Part shown: piece after piece, positions 1 to 10,899 of the stretch | Numbering within the stretch: the stretch's first letter is position 1 | Layout of the letters: each line of letters starts with the position of its first letter | NCBI RefSeq assembly: GCF_904849725.1 | Contig: NC_058522.1 | Coordinates: 456,756,844 to 456,820,843 of the forward strand | Reading direction: 5' to 3' | DNA length: 64,000 nt | From: Hordeum vulgare subsp. vulgare | Taxonomy: Eukaryota; Streptophyta; Magnoliopsida; Poales; Poaceae | Made by a program: the position numbers and the translations under genes | Notes under the pieces: generated by a model | Told to the model about the DNA's origin: nothing | Seen by the model: only the letters and a program-made list of their open reading frames with translations | Databases searched by the model: none

Positions 1-1734
1 GAGTTTTCCGTGCACTAGAAAATGACCAAAAAAATAAAAATTCTCAGAGTGCCACCAAATTTTAACACGATTTTTTCTGAAATAAATAAGAATTTTGGAG
101 TAAAAAGTGCAGCAGGGAGGCGCACGTGTGGGCCACAAGCCAAAAGGGCGAGACCCCCGTGGGGCCGTGGCCTCATGGCTTGTGGGGCCCACAGGCCCCT
201 GCCTTATCTCTTTAGCCCACTTCGTCTCCTACCTCCAGTAAATTTTTCCTAGCACTCTCTTTCCCGTGTTCTTCCCTTAGAAACTAATTTTTTTGATCTC
301 TTTGCTCGGGACTCCGTTTGCAAAACTCTTTCAAGGAGATTGCTCCTTGGTATGTGACTCCTCCATCCCTCCAATTAGTTTTTACTTTAGTAGTTTATAT
401 TTTTTTCTTAAATTGCTTCACTTGGTTTTGTATAATATGAGCTTGCATGTTAAAATCTTTGAGTTCCAAGTAGCATGAATGCTTGATATAGCCTCCAAAT
501 ACCCATATGAGTAGTTGCTACCAATCTTGCAAGGTTTTATTGACATAGTTTTTGTGGTGCAAAAATTTCAGAAATTGTGTACATGAAAATGAATTTCCTA
601 AGGAGATGTTCCTCAAGGAAGGGTTCTTCAAGCCGGAGTCCTGAAGGAGTTACAGGAAGAACTCTTGATAGCGACCTCAACATTTCTCAAAACACGAAGG
701 TTAGGCCGTGTAAATGGCCACATACACCCTTCATGAGTGAAGCTGGTTTTATTGAAGTATTCATGCAGTTTATCGCGAATGCCGGAATGAACAACTTCCC
801 CGCAAATGAGTGTGACCAATACTACATCCTCGCTAATTCCTTCATTCAAAACTTTTATTTCATAAACACTCTTGATGCTCCCCTCGTACGTTTTAATCTA
901 TATGCAACAACTTATGAATTTCCTCTAGACCAATTTTGTGAAATATGTTTGATTCCCTCTGATGGGGAAGTGTGTGATCCTAAGCCTGAGAAATTCGAGG
1001 ATTTCCTCCTCACCTTAATTGTGGGGGGGGGGGACTAGGGGAGTATCAAACGCCAGAGCCACTAGTCTGCATTTTCCTTCTGTGCATTATTTTTCTCTGT
1101 TCATAGGAAAATGATAACTCCTATGGAGCAGGGTGGCGGTCTTAGTGCCCCGACCCTTGCTATTTTGCGCCGTACACTTTATTGCGATAACACTTACAAC
1201 TTAGGAGCTATTCTTGCGCGACGCTTACATATTAACCAAACTAGAGGTATGATTCATGGTGGTATTTACGCCACATGCCTGGCTAAGAGTGTTCACGTGG
1301 CTAGACGCCCCACTGATATTTATTGCCCTAGGTTTATCTTGACCACCAATCTATGATAGAACATCATTTCACCCATGCAACTTATAAACCGCAAGGCATT
1401 CACTACAACTTAGTATTCAGTGAGGTTACTCGTGATATTATTGTGTTGCCTGCGCCGTCCTTGTTTAATTTCCATGCCAAGAACAAATACACCATCATGC
1501 CAGAGGACATAATTGCACACCGTAACGAGTTAGCTGCTGCACAGGCCGAGACCCGTGATTGGGATGCTCAGGTGCCGCAACAGAAATACTTTCCTGGACC
1601 TGACGGCTACTACCAGTGGTGATTACCAAGCTAGGTAAAAGCCTGAGCATGGGGGAGTACGCATTTCTCACCGACATTACATTCATATTCACAAACTTCA
1701 AACAAATTGTCGGTGTTCATCCTCTTTCATTGTA
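1..1734 (+). mobile_element. Athila-type Gypsy element, 3' internal fragment
   Basis: The left 570 bases are a non-coding spacer with a GC-rich patch (about 108-215). They resemble in layout the spacer downstream of pol in the Fatima-like element at 55454-55737. A degenerate ORF of the Athila ORF-1/env-position type follows. The fragment ends at 1734, where the CACTA terminus begins after a possible 3-bp target duplication GTA (1732-1734). Neither LTR of this element is in the window, so the family cannot be fixed. It is the outermost and therefore oldest layer of the nest. Confidence 0.7.
577..1621 (+). pseudogene. ATHILA ORF-1-like protein, frameshifted pseudogene
   Basis: The protein resembles the ORF lying 3' of pol in grass Athila elements (Pfam ATHILA ORF-1 type; assigned from memory of its phrasing). 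Recognisable stretches are the QYYILANSFIQNF-like block near codon 85, the EFPLDQFCEICLIP block, and a NLGAILARRLH block in the second part. Three pieces are needed: 577 to about 1020, about 1035-1345, and 1353-1621. The first break coincides with an 11-G run at 1023-1033, so homopolymer slippage is the likely cause. The second frameshift is near 1340-1350. The sense frame ends in TGA at 1620. The function of this family is unknown. Confidence 0.7.
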
Positions 1735-1945
1735 CACTAGTAGAAAATGGCCCATTTGTCCCGGTTCCAGAGGCCCATTAGCCCCAGTTCCGGAACCGGG
1801 ACTAAAGGGTCGGGACTAAAGCCCAAAACCTTTAGTCCCGGTTCCTTTACCAACCGGGAAAGAAGGGCCTCCACGTGGCCTTTGCGGGACCCACGCAGGA
1901 GTGCCTACAGTCCCGGTTGGTAATACCAACCGGGACCAGGAGGTG
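1735..1945. repeat. CACTA TIR and subterminal inverted repeats
   Basis: After the TIR (1735-1747) the sequence has alternating direct and inverted copies of a CCCGGTT core: around 1757, 1788, 1825, 1848, 1911 and 1929. GTTGGTAATACCAAC near 1916-1930 is a perfect short palindrome. Such arrays are transposase-binding subterminal repeats in En/Spm elements (established for the superfamily, not shown here). Confidence 0.75.
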
Positions 1946-2551
1946 GTTTTTTTTTTGAATGGGGGGGGGGGGTGTTGGGGTTTTTGGAGGGTTAATTTAG
2001 GGGTTTCGTATTGTGTTAGCTAGCTAATAGAGAGAAGTGTCCTCTATTTCTCCGTGATGTAGAAGTAACGACTTTAGCAAGTTATCATCGGTCTCTTAGG
2101 TATTGTGGCGTACCGAGCATTCATTTACCACATTTGGGATAAGGAACCCAACGTCGAAGATTCATCCACACATGAATCTAATCCTCTTTCCCCCCCAATG
2201 ATATAATAACCAATCATGATCATAATAACAAATAATCATGATTATCATGATCAAAATCATCATCATATTAATATAAAAACTCTTGCATCACTATAGCTAA
2301 TAATCATCATAGTCATTACCACCAACACTATTTAATCATCATTTTCGTCAATGAGACATCATATAACAAAAGTTGGTCACTAGTCATAATCACAACTCCT
2401 CCTCCTCATCATCAACTATAACACATTGTAGCACATAATAACACATTGTACCTAGGACCTACTCCTCTCTCATAGGACCTACTCTACCCTCTCTTAGGTA
2501 GAATATCATAAAACAAGATAGGCCCTGACTCTCCATTATGGAAAATGGAGA
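1946..2551. other. Non-coding CACTA interior, AT-rich
   Basis: No coding frame is supported. The stretch holds a T run, a 12-G run (1961-1972), and from about 2205 to 2420 a low-complexity tract built of ATCAT/ATGAT units with several small palindromes such as AATCATGATTATCATGATC. Confidence 0.6.
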
Positions 2552-3271
2552 TCATTTTGTCTCCCACTCTTGGCCTACGCACAATGTTGCTTCCAAGTAG
2601 CTCTCTACGATTGACCATACATTTTTCCAATCTTTGATTGTCATTTCATCGGTTTTAGAAATCCGATATGAATAGGAACGATGCAGATACCTAGGCTGAC
2701 CTGGCTGTGCTGGTCGTATGCTCATAACATCAACGCGACCTCTTGGAAACATCAGATGATGCACACAATCTTGCGGGGTTTTTTGTTGAAAAACATATTA
2801 TTAACTTTGTAGCTAGCAATGTAGTTTAGTTTTACAAGAATTTATGCAAAAGATGCACGGATGTCGTAATAGTAGAAAATCTTACCATGCAATCTCCATG
2901 CATGTTACCGTAGTTTACCACGTGCACTAGTGACACGTATTTACCATAATGTAGGGGAGTTTGCTGATAGGTATTGTAATTGTCAAGATCATTTATAAAT
3001 GCGACAAGATGATGTTTCTCCTTACAAGTTAATTCTGCTTCATCATTGTAGTAATAGGTTCTGTCTACCATCTTCCGTACATTTTTTGAAGAACGGAAAT
3101 AAGTTGTCAATGGAAATAAGTTGTCAACTATTTTAAATAAACAATATAAATTACTTAATAAATATGGTTGAGAAACTCACATAATGGTAGAATTGGAGGC
3201 GCCTGCACATCAACCCAGATGTCGATATTACCTTCAATTTCATCTTCCGGACGAATATCAAAGGTGACAAG
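2552..3271 (-). pseudogene. CACTA second-ORF remnant, C-terminal part
   Basis: Three exon-like minus-strand blocks are visible. 3271 to about 3180 encodes an acidic block (DIRPEDEIEG, then IDIWVDVQAPPILPLC). 3110-2882 encodes FRSSKNVRKMVDRTYYY and KHHLVAFINDLDNYN, ending near NMHGDCM. 2764-2552 encodes MFPRGRVDVMSIRP and a DWKNVW block. They are separated by AT-rich, intron-like gaps. The phrasing matches the accessory protein annotated as transposon protein, CACTA En/Spm class, in grasses; its biochemical role is not established. The upstream exons continue at 10092-10518 on the far side of element A. Confidence 0.6.
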
Positions 3272-4065
3272 TGATACGTCTCCAACGTATCTATAATTTT
3301 TGATGGTTCCATGCTATTATCTTGTCAAACTTTGGATGTTTTGTATACCTTTTATATCTTTTTGGGACTAACTTATTAACTCAGTGCCAAGTGCCAGTTC
3401 TTGTTTTTTCCGTGTTTTTCACCCTTTTTAGAGGAGGATTTTAAACGGTGTCCAAACGGAATAAAACTTCCGAAAAGATTTTTTCCAGAACAGAAGATAC
3501 GCACCAGACTTGAGAACCAAGGCAGGGGCCAGCAGGGGAGCCCACAAGCCCCCTAGGCGCGGCCAGGGGCCCGCGCCTAGCAGGCTTGTGGGCCCCCTGT
3601 GGCACGTCTGCCCTACCTCTTCCGCCTATAAATTCAGAAAAATTCCAAAAGTGACGAGGAGATCCACGAAAATACTTTTCCGCCGCCGCAAGCTTCTGTC
3701 TCTGCAAGATCCCATCTGGGGCACGTTCTGGTGCCCTGCCGGAGGGGGCATTCGGATAAGGAGGGCTTCTTCATCAACACCATATTTTCAGCCTTACAAT
3801 TTTACTTCGTTGCACTTTCCGTCTTCAGATCTCACTTTGCAATCAATCTTGAAGGGATTGACAACCCCTTTATAGCGTTGGGTGCAAGCTCTTTTCTGTT
3901 TGCGCAAGTACTCTGGACTTGGTGCGATTCTCCTACTGGATTGATACCTTGGTTCTCAAACTGAGGGAAATACTTACCGCTCCTGTGCTGCACCACCCTC
4001 TCCTCTTCAAGGGAAAAACCGATGCAAGCTCAAGAGGCAACAGAAAGATTTCTGTCGCCGTAGCA
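3272..4065 (+). repeat. Element A 5' LTR (794 bp)
   Basis: It starts TGATACGTCTCCAACG and ends CCGTAGCA. Compared with the reassembled 3' LTR (753 bp) it carries about 41 extra bases in the GC-rich patch near 3527-3590, plus scattered substitutions. A TATAAA-type box is at about 3625. Relative to the longer LTR in the window (41009-42434, read in reverse), it lacks the middle block of roughly 650 bp. Confidence 0.88.
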
Positions 4066-4075
4066 GAATAATTTC

Positions 4076-4091
4076 TGGCACCGTTGCCGGG
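4076..4091 (+). other. Element A primer-binding site, tRNA-Asp type
   Basis: TGGCACCGTTGCCGGG follows the 5' LTR after a 10-nt gap. It differs by one base from the TGGCGCCGTTGCCGGGGA consensus used by grass Athila elements, which is complementary to the 3' end of tRNA-Asp. The Fatima-like element at 50580 has the intact consensus. Confidence 0.8.
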
Positions 4092-4311
4092 CAGGATCAA
4101 GTCAAGAACTAATCCAAGTAAGTGTCGCAAACTCATCTCTTGCATTTATTTTGTTTGCCTCTCGTTTTCCTCTCCCCCACTTCTGAAAAACAAAAATTTA
4201 CAAAAATATTTGCCTTTTTCGTTTGCCCTTTTCTTTTGCTTGCTTTCTGTTTGCTTGTGTGCTATGTGCCTTCAATATGCTTGCATCTTCGCTTGCTAAA
4301 AATCTATTGAT

Positions 4312-5061
4312 ATGGATCCTCATCCACTTGCTAATCTCTTTAAGAGATCCAATTATGTTGATCCAATTGCTAGTGAGTTGAGTGCACTTGACTTTCTCTA
4401 TGGAGTTTTTCTTGAGATGCGTGAATCTGAAAATCGTGATGAAGAAATTTATGAAGTGATTCATGAGGGATCCTTGAATGAAAAGCATGATTGCAATGGT
4501 TTCACTATAAATCCTATTAGTGTCAATCATGCTAAAAATATGCAAAACCCTAAGCTTGGGGATGCTAGTTTTGCTTTGTCCACTACTTGTTGCAATGATC
4601 ATGATTGGGGTAATGATTTTTCTTATGATCTTGAAAATCTGTTTAAGCCTCATGATGATTATAATGTTTGCAATAATATTGAAAGTGGGTTTGAAGAAGT
4701 CATGACTTTAGTCGATGATAATCCCACTATTTTTGAAGAGCGTCAACTTTGCATGCATATGGTTCATGAAAAGAATATCCTTTGTGATAGCTATATTGTT
4801 GAATTTGATTATGGTCCCACATGTAATTGCTATGAGAGAGGAAAATATTGTGGTAGAAACTTTCATGTTACCAAATTACCTCTCGTTATGTTGAGATTGG
4901 TATTGTCTCTTTCTTCTTCGTTGCATTTGGTAACTATTGGCTGTCTTGCCAATTTGTTTTCCTATAAAATGCCTATGCATAGGAAGTATGTTAGACTTAG
5001 ATGTGATTTTCACATGCTTTATGATGCTCTCGTTGTGCTTGAATTCTTTTCTTTTGTGTGA
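4312..5061 (+). CDS. 249-aa ORF of element A, function unknown
   Basis: This is the only long uninterrupted ORF in element A, starting MDPHPLANLFKRSN about 220 bases after the PBS. It is acidic in its first two thirds, with clusters such as ESENRDEEIYEVIHEG. It has a Cys-rich patch near residues 168-178 (CNCYERGKYC) and then a hydrophobic C-terminal third (about 187-220, LPLVMLRLVLSLSSSLHLVTIGCLANLF) that could span a membrane. It lacks the CCHC knuckle, the major homology of Gag and any pol motif. The frame embeds a copy of the element's PPT motif (AAGCTTGGGGATGCT at 4552). The start is the first ATG in frame. Whether it is translated is not known. The related element D lacks this region. 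Confidence 0.55.
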   Translation: MDPHPLANLFKRSNYVDPIASELSALDFLYGVFLEMRESENRDEEIYEVIHEGSLNEKHDCNGFTINPISVNHAKNMQNPKLGDASFALSTTCCNDHDWGNDFSYDLENLFKPHDDYNVCNNIESGFEEVMTLVDDNPTIFEERQLCMHMVHEKNILCDSYIVEFDYGPTCNCYERGKYCGRNFHVTKLPLVMLRLVLSLSSSLHLVTIGCLANLFSYKMPMHRKYVRLRCDFHMLYDALVVLEFFSFV

Positions 5062-7672
5062 GCATCATTGAATTATCAATGCCTAGCTAAGGGCGTTAAA
5101 CAATAGCGCTTGTTGGGAGGCAACCCAATGAATTTATCTTTGCTTTTTTGCTTTCTGTTTTGTTGCGTCCACACCATCATAATTCTGTTATGATTGTGTA
5201 TTTTGTGTTTGAGCCAAGCAAAACCTTTATGACTAGTCTTGGTGATGGTTGTTTGATCGTGCTGGAAAAAGACAGAAACTTTTCGCTCACGAGATTATTT
5301 TTCATTTTTATTTAGAAAGAGCTTTTGAGTTTATTGGTTTTGCTGATGGTTGATATGCCCACAGTCTTATTTTTCAGAATTTTTGAGGTACCAAAAGTAT
5401 ACGAAGTACACAGATTGCTACAGACTTGTCTGTTTTTGACAGATTCTGTTTTTTTAGTTGGTTGCTTGTTTTGATGAAACTATGGATAGTATCGGGGGGT
5501 ACTAGCCATGGAAAAGTGAGAATACAGTAATCTAACACCAATATGAATAGAAATCAAATTTGCTACAGTACCTAAAGAGGTGGTAGTTTGTTTTCTTGTG
5601 CTAATGATATCACGAGTTTCTGTTTAAGTTTTGTGTTCTGAAGTTTTCAAGTTTTGGGTGATGTTCTCATGAACGAAGGGATAAAGAGTGGAAAGAGCTC
5701 AAGCTTGGGGATGACCAAGGCATCCCAAGCCAAACAAGGACACCGAAAAGCCTAAGCTTGGGGATGCCTCGGGAAGGCATCCCCTCTTTCGTCTTCAATC
5801 CATCGGTAACATTACTTGGAGCTATATTTTTATTCACCACATGATATGTGTTTTTCTTGGAGCATCTTGTATCGTAGGAGTCTTTTCTTTTTGTTGTGTC
5901 ACAATAATCCTTGCTGCACACCTTTTGAGAGAGACATGCACTCATCGTGAATTTGCTAGAATGCTCATCGTGCTTCACTTATATCTTTTGAGCTAGATAA
6001 TTTTGCTCTATGTGCTTCACTTAGATCTTTTAGAGCATGGCGGTGCGTGACTTGGTAGTTGGCTTGTGCTATGAAATTAATCCCAAAGGTGATAGGTACC
6101 CAAAGAGGATACAAAAACTTCCATCTTCATGTGCATTGAGTAGAAAGAGAAGTCTGAGTCCTCTCAATTAGTTTTGAGACGTGAATTTGGTAATATTAAG
6201 AGTTATGTTAGTAGGGTGTTGTGAATCTAGAAATACTTGTGTTGAAGTTAGTGATTCCCTTAACATGCACGTATGGTGAACCTCTATGTTAGGAAGTCGG
6301 AGCATAATTAATCTATTGATTGTCATCCTTTGTGTTGCGGTCGGGATCGCGCGATGGTTAACACCTACCAACCCTTCCCCTAGGAGTATGAGTTTAGCAC
6401 TTTGTTTCAATTACTAATAAAAACTTTCGCAACAAGTATGCGAGTTCTTCATGACTAATGTGAGTCCATGGTATAGATGCACTTTCACCTTCCGCCTTTG
6501 CTAGCCCCTCTAGTAACGCGCAATTTTCGCCGATGCACAAACCCACCATATGCCTTCCTCAAAACAGCCACCATACCTACCTACTATGGCATTTTCATAG
6601 GCATTCCAAGATATATTGCCATGCAACTCCCACCGTTCCTTCTCATGACTTGTGCCGTCACTCTCATATTGCCTTTGCATGATCATATCCCGGTACACTG
6701 CCGGAGGCATTTCCTTATAGAGTCATCATCGTTCTAAGCCTTGAGCTGTGAGTAAATAAAAGTGTGATGATCGTCATTATTAGAGCATTGTCCCACGTGA
6801 GGAAATAAAATAAAATAAAAAGAGGCCAAAAAGCCCAAATAAAAAAAAGAGAACAGAGAAAAAAAATTAGGCCAAAGAGCCCAAATAAAAAAATAGAAAA
6901 AGAGAGAAGGGACAATGCTACTATCTTCTTCCACACTTGTGCTTCATAATAGCACCATGTTCTTCATGATTGGGAGCCTCTTGTTTTGTCACCACCATAT
7001 GCTACTGGGAATTTTCATTATATAACTTGGCTTGTATATTCCAAGGATGGGCTTCCTCAAATTGCCCTAGGTCTTCGTGAGCAACCAAGTTGGATGCACA
7101 CCCACTAGTTCTCCTTTTGAGCTTTCACATACTTATAGCTCTAGTTCATCCTTTGTATGGCAATCCCTACTCATTCACATTGATATCTATTAATGGGCAT
7201 CTCCATAGCCCTTTAATATGTCGAGTCAATGTGACCACCTCCTCCTTTTTGTCTCACAACCACCACCACACTCTATTCCACCTATAGTGCTATATCCATG
7301 GCTCGCGCTCATGTATTGCGTGTTAGTTATAAAAGGTTTGAGAAAGTAAGAGTGCGGAAACAATTACTTGGCCAATACCGGGGTTGTGCATGATTTAAAT
7401 TAGTTGTGTGAGGATGATGGAACATAGCCAGACTATATGATTTTGTAGGGATAACTTTCTTTGGCCTTGTTATTTCAAAAGTTCATGATTACCTTGCTAG
7501 TTTGCTTGAAGTATTATTGTTTTCATTTCAATAGCAAACTATTGTCTTGAATCTTATGGATCTGAACATTCATGTCACATGAAATAAGTTACAAAGGACA
7601 ACTATGCTAGGCAACATTCCACATCAAAAATTCAGTCTTTATCACTTCCCTACTCGAGGACGAGCAGGAGTT
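5062..7672 (+). other. Element A non-coding interior
   Basis: No supported coding frame. Notable points: GCGTTAAACAATAGCGC followed by TTGTTGGGAGGCAACCC just after the ORF (5091-5131), two PPT-like AAGCTTGGGGATG copies (5701, 5754), a hairpin (5760-5784), a two-unit repeat of CTTCACTTA.ATCTTTT (about 5968-6035), and a purine-rich tract (6800-6915). 5639-7687 is colinear with 38223-40435 of element D. Confidence 0.75.
5754..5784 (+). repeat. PPT-like motif fused to a perfect 9-bp hairpin
   Basis: AAGCTTGGGGATGCC (5754-5768) matches the genuine PPT at 7673. Its GGGGATGCC half pairs perfectly with GGCATCCCC (5776-5784) across a 7-nt loop. The same structure is kept in element D at 38346-38370 with a different loop. 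Confidence 0.7.
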
Positions 7673-7687
7673 AAGCTTGGGGATGCT
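7673..7687 (+). other. Element A polypurine tract
   Basis: AAGCTTGGGGATGCT abuts the 3' LTR start TGATACG. In element D the same position (40421-40435) reads AAGTTTGGGGATGCT. A PPT in this place primes plus-strand synthesis in LTR elements. Confidence 0.75.
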
Positions 7688-10091
7688 TGATACGTCTCCA
7701 ACGTATCTATAATTTTTTATGGTTCCATGCTATTATCTTGTCAAACTTTGGATGTTTTGTATGCCTTTTACATCTTTTTTGGGACTAACTTATTAACTCA
7801 CTGCCAAGTGCCAGTTCCTGTTTTTTCCGTGTTTTTGATCCTTTTCAGAGGAGGATTTTAAACGGTTGCCAAACGGAATAAAAACTTCCGAAAAGATTTT
7901 TTCCGGAACAGAAGATACGCACCAGACTTGAGAACCAAAGCAGGGGCCTGCGCCTAGCAGGCTTGTGGGCCCCCTGTGGCACGTCTGCCCTACCTCTTCC
8001 GCCTATAAATTCAGAAAAATTCCAAAACTGACGAGGAGATCCACGAAAATACTTTTCCGCCGCCGCAAGCTTCTGTCTCTGCAAGATCCCATCTGGGGCA
8101 CGTTCTGGTGCCCTGCCGGAGGGGGATTCGGATATGGAGGGCTTCTTCATCAACACCATATTTTCAGCCTTACAATTTTACTTCGTTGCACTTTCCGCCT
8201 TCAGACTCACTTTGCAATCAATCTTGAAGGGATTGACAACCCCTTTATAGTGTTGGGTGCAAGCTCTTTTGTGTTTGCGCAGGTACTCTGGACTTGGCGC
8301 GTGATACGTCTCAAACGTATCTATAATTTTTGATGGTTTCACGCTGTTATCTTGTCAACTTTGGATGTTTTGTTTACCCTTTATATCTTTTTTTGGGACT
8401 AACTTATTAACTCAGTGCCAAGTGTCAGTTCCTGTTTTTCTGTGTTTTTGACTCTTTTCAGATCTGATTTTGGAACGGAGTCCAAACGGAATAAAATCCC
8501 CAAAATGATTTTTTCCAGAACGGAAGAAGATCGGGAGGCTTGAGGGCCAAGCAAGTGGGCCCACAGGGAGCCCACAAGCCCTGTTGTTGCGGCCAGGGGG
8601 GAGGCCGCGGCAACCAAGCTTGTGGCCTCCCTGGCGCCCCCCTAACCTAGATCTTTGGCCTATAAATTCCCTAAAAATCCTGAAAAAATCAGGGCGTCCA
8701 CGAAAACACTTTTCCACCGCCGCAAGCTTCCGTTTCCACGAGATCTCATCTGGAGACCCTTCCCGGTGCCCTTCCTGAGGGGACTTTGGAGTTGGAGGTC
8801 TTCTTCATCAACATCATCGCCCCTCCAATGACTCGTGAGTAGTTCACTTCAGACCTACGGGCCCGTAGTTAGTAGCTAGATGGCTTCTTCTCTCTCTTGG
8901 ATCTTCAATACAAAGTTCTCCATGATCTTCATGGAGATCTATCCGATGTAATTCTATTTGGCGGTGTGTTTGTTGAGATCTGATGAATTATGGATTTGTG
9001 ATCAGATTATCTATGATATATATTTGAGTCTTTGCTGATTTCTTATATGCACGATTTGATATCCTTGTAAGTCTCTCCGAGTTTTGGGTTTTGTTTGGCC
9101 AACTAGATCTATGATTCTTGCAATGGGAGAAGTGCTTGGTTTTGGGTTCTTACCGTGTGGTGACCTTTCCCAGTGATAGTAGGGGCAGCAAGGCACACAT
9201 CGTGTAGTTGCCATCAAGGGTAACAAGATGGGCTTTGTCGTAGATATGAGATTGCCCATCTACATCATGTCATCTTGCTTAACGCGTTACTCTGTTCTTT
9301 TGGACTTAATACACTAGATGCATGCTGGATAGCGGTCGATGTGTGGAGTAATAGTGGTAGATGCAGAAAGTATCGGTATACTTGTTTTGGACGTGATGCC
9401 TATAGATATAATCATTGTCATAGATATCGTCATGACTTTGCGCGGTTCTATCAATTGCTCGACAGTAATTCCTTCACCCACCGTCTACTTGCTTTCATGA
9501 TAGAAGCCACTAGAGAACACTACGGCCCCCGAGTCTATTCACACCTATCGTTTCCACTTTCGCTTTTATTTTGCTTTGTTACTTTGTTGCTTTCAGTTCT
9601 CACTTGGCAAACAATCTATAAGGGATTGACAACCCCTTCATAGCATTGGGAGCAAGCTCTTTGTGTTTGTAAAGGCACTTGTGATACTCCTTCACAGGAT
9701 CGATACCTTGGTTCTCAAAACTGAGGGAAATACTTACCACCGCTGCGCTACATCACTCTTTTCGCTTCGAGGGAACACCAACGCAAGGCTCCAAGGCCGC
9801 GGGGAAATCCTTTGCGTATTTGCCTAGGAAGTCCCTAAAGGCGGCGCCGTAGCAGAAGGATTCCTGGTGTCGTTGCTGAGGAGTAAAGAACAGTCTCCCG
9901 TCAGCACTGTTTCTGGCGCCGTTGGAAGGTCTTTTGTTGCCGTAGCAGCGCGATTCTCCTACTGGATTGATACCTTGGTTCTCAAACTAAGGAAAATACT
10001 TACTGCTCCTCTGCTGCACCACCCTTTCCTCTTCAAGGGAAAAACCGACGCAAGCTCAAGAGGCAACAAAAGGCTTTCTGTCGCCGTAGCA
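7688..10091 (+). repeat. Element A 3' LTR, split by a solo LTR
   Basis: Two pieces, 7688-8301 (614 bp) and 9953-10091 (139 bp), together match the 5' LTR. The break is a GCGCG target site, duplicated at 8297-8301 and 9948-9952. Confidence 0.88.
8302..9947 (+). mobile_element. Sabrina-type solo LTR (1646 bp)
   Basis: It begins TGATACGTCTC and ends CCGTAGCA, flanked by a perfect 5-bp duplication GCGCG. There is no PBS, internal domain or second LTR inside, so this is a solo LTR left by recombination between the two LTRs of a former full element. A TATAAATTCC box is near 8661. It has the long-type middle block that element A's own LTR lacks. The ORFs in it are short and not supported. Confidence 0.88.
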
Positions 10092-10518
10092 ATAAGCATA
10101 TTAGGTTCAAATGCATAAGCCTTGCATAGTGCTTGCCAATTTGTGCATTCAAAATAGGAGTAATGTGTGCATTGTACAACTTTACGGCAAAAGTATAATC
10201 ATGCTCGGTCCTCAAGTAAACTATCTTTACCTCCATAGTTTTTTAGTACCGAAACCAATCTTATCCAAGACATAAATTCTTGCATGGCACGGGATGCGCT
10301 AGTAGAATAGTAAAAAATAAAAATTATAAGTTGAAGTAAAAGAAGTCATGCTTAATTACGGAAAAAGACTTGTCGTTGTGACTTACTGTATCCACTTCGA
10401 AGTCCTCATCTAGCATGATGTTGAAGCGCCTATCATCAACTAGGTGAGGCGTGTCGCACAGGCCGCGCTCGTCTTGGCAGTATTCGCACATAGCAAATTT
10501 CCTTTCGTCATCAGACAT
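10092..10518 (-). pseudogene. CACTA second-ORF remnant, middle exons
   Basis: 10518-10380 encodes a block starting MSDDERKFAMCEYCQDERGL and ending EDFEVDTV. 10236-10097 encodes EVKIVYLRTEHDYTFAVKLYN and ITPILNAQIGKHYARLM. They continue into 3271-3180 once element A is set aside. The pieces are separated by an AT-rich, intron-like gap. 10519-10899 further upstream shows no coding signal. Confidence 0.55.
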
Positions 10519-10899
10519 TTCCTATGTTCATAGTTGAAACATTTAAAATCGATCAAAAGCAACTACCAGGAAACTTATATGACATATCACTATTAATTAT
10601 AAAACAGATCATTATTACTCAATATGCAACGTGTTGACTTTAGGTTTGTCGAGTCTTTCCTTCCTAAACACACACATCGCAAGAACACTAAGACATCTCT
10701 ATATTTAGAATGCATCATCCTCTACATACGCACTAGGAGGTGTTCCGTGCAATAACATACACACATCAAATAAATGACATATAACTCATCATCTTCTTAC
10801 TCATTTAACAACTCATGGAAGTCATACAAGGAGCAACGACAAACCAAAACATAACCGATATTATCACTAATACATCTCGAATATTATCATACAATATCA

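Larger units (their letters stand above)
3272..10091 (+). mobile_element. Element A: non-autonomous Sabrina-like (Athila-clade) LTR retrotransposon
   Basis: LTRs lie at 3272-4065 and 7688-8301 plus 9953-10091, with a tRNA-Asp-type PBS and a polypurine tract immediately before the 3' LTR. The target duplication is ACAAG (3267-3271) versus ATAAG (10092-10096), one transition apart. The internal region (4066-7687) has one 249-codon ORF and no reverse transcriptase, RNase H or integrase, so movement would need proteins from an autonomous relative such as Sabrina (inference). The element lies in the CACTA second ORF. Its 3' LTR carries a nested solo LTR. Confidence 0.88.
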
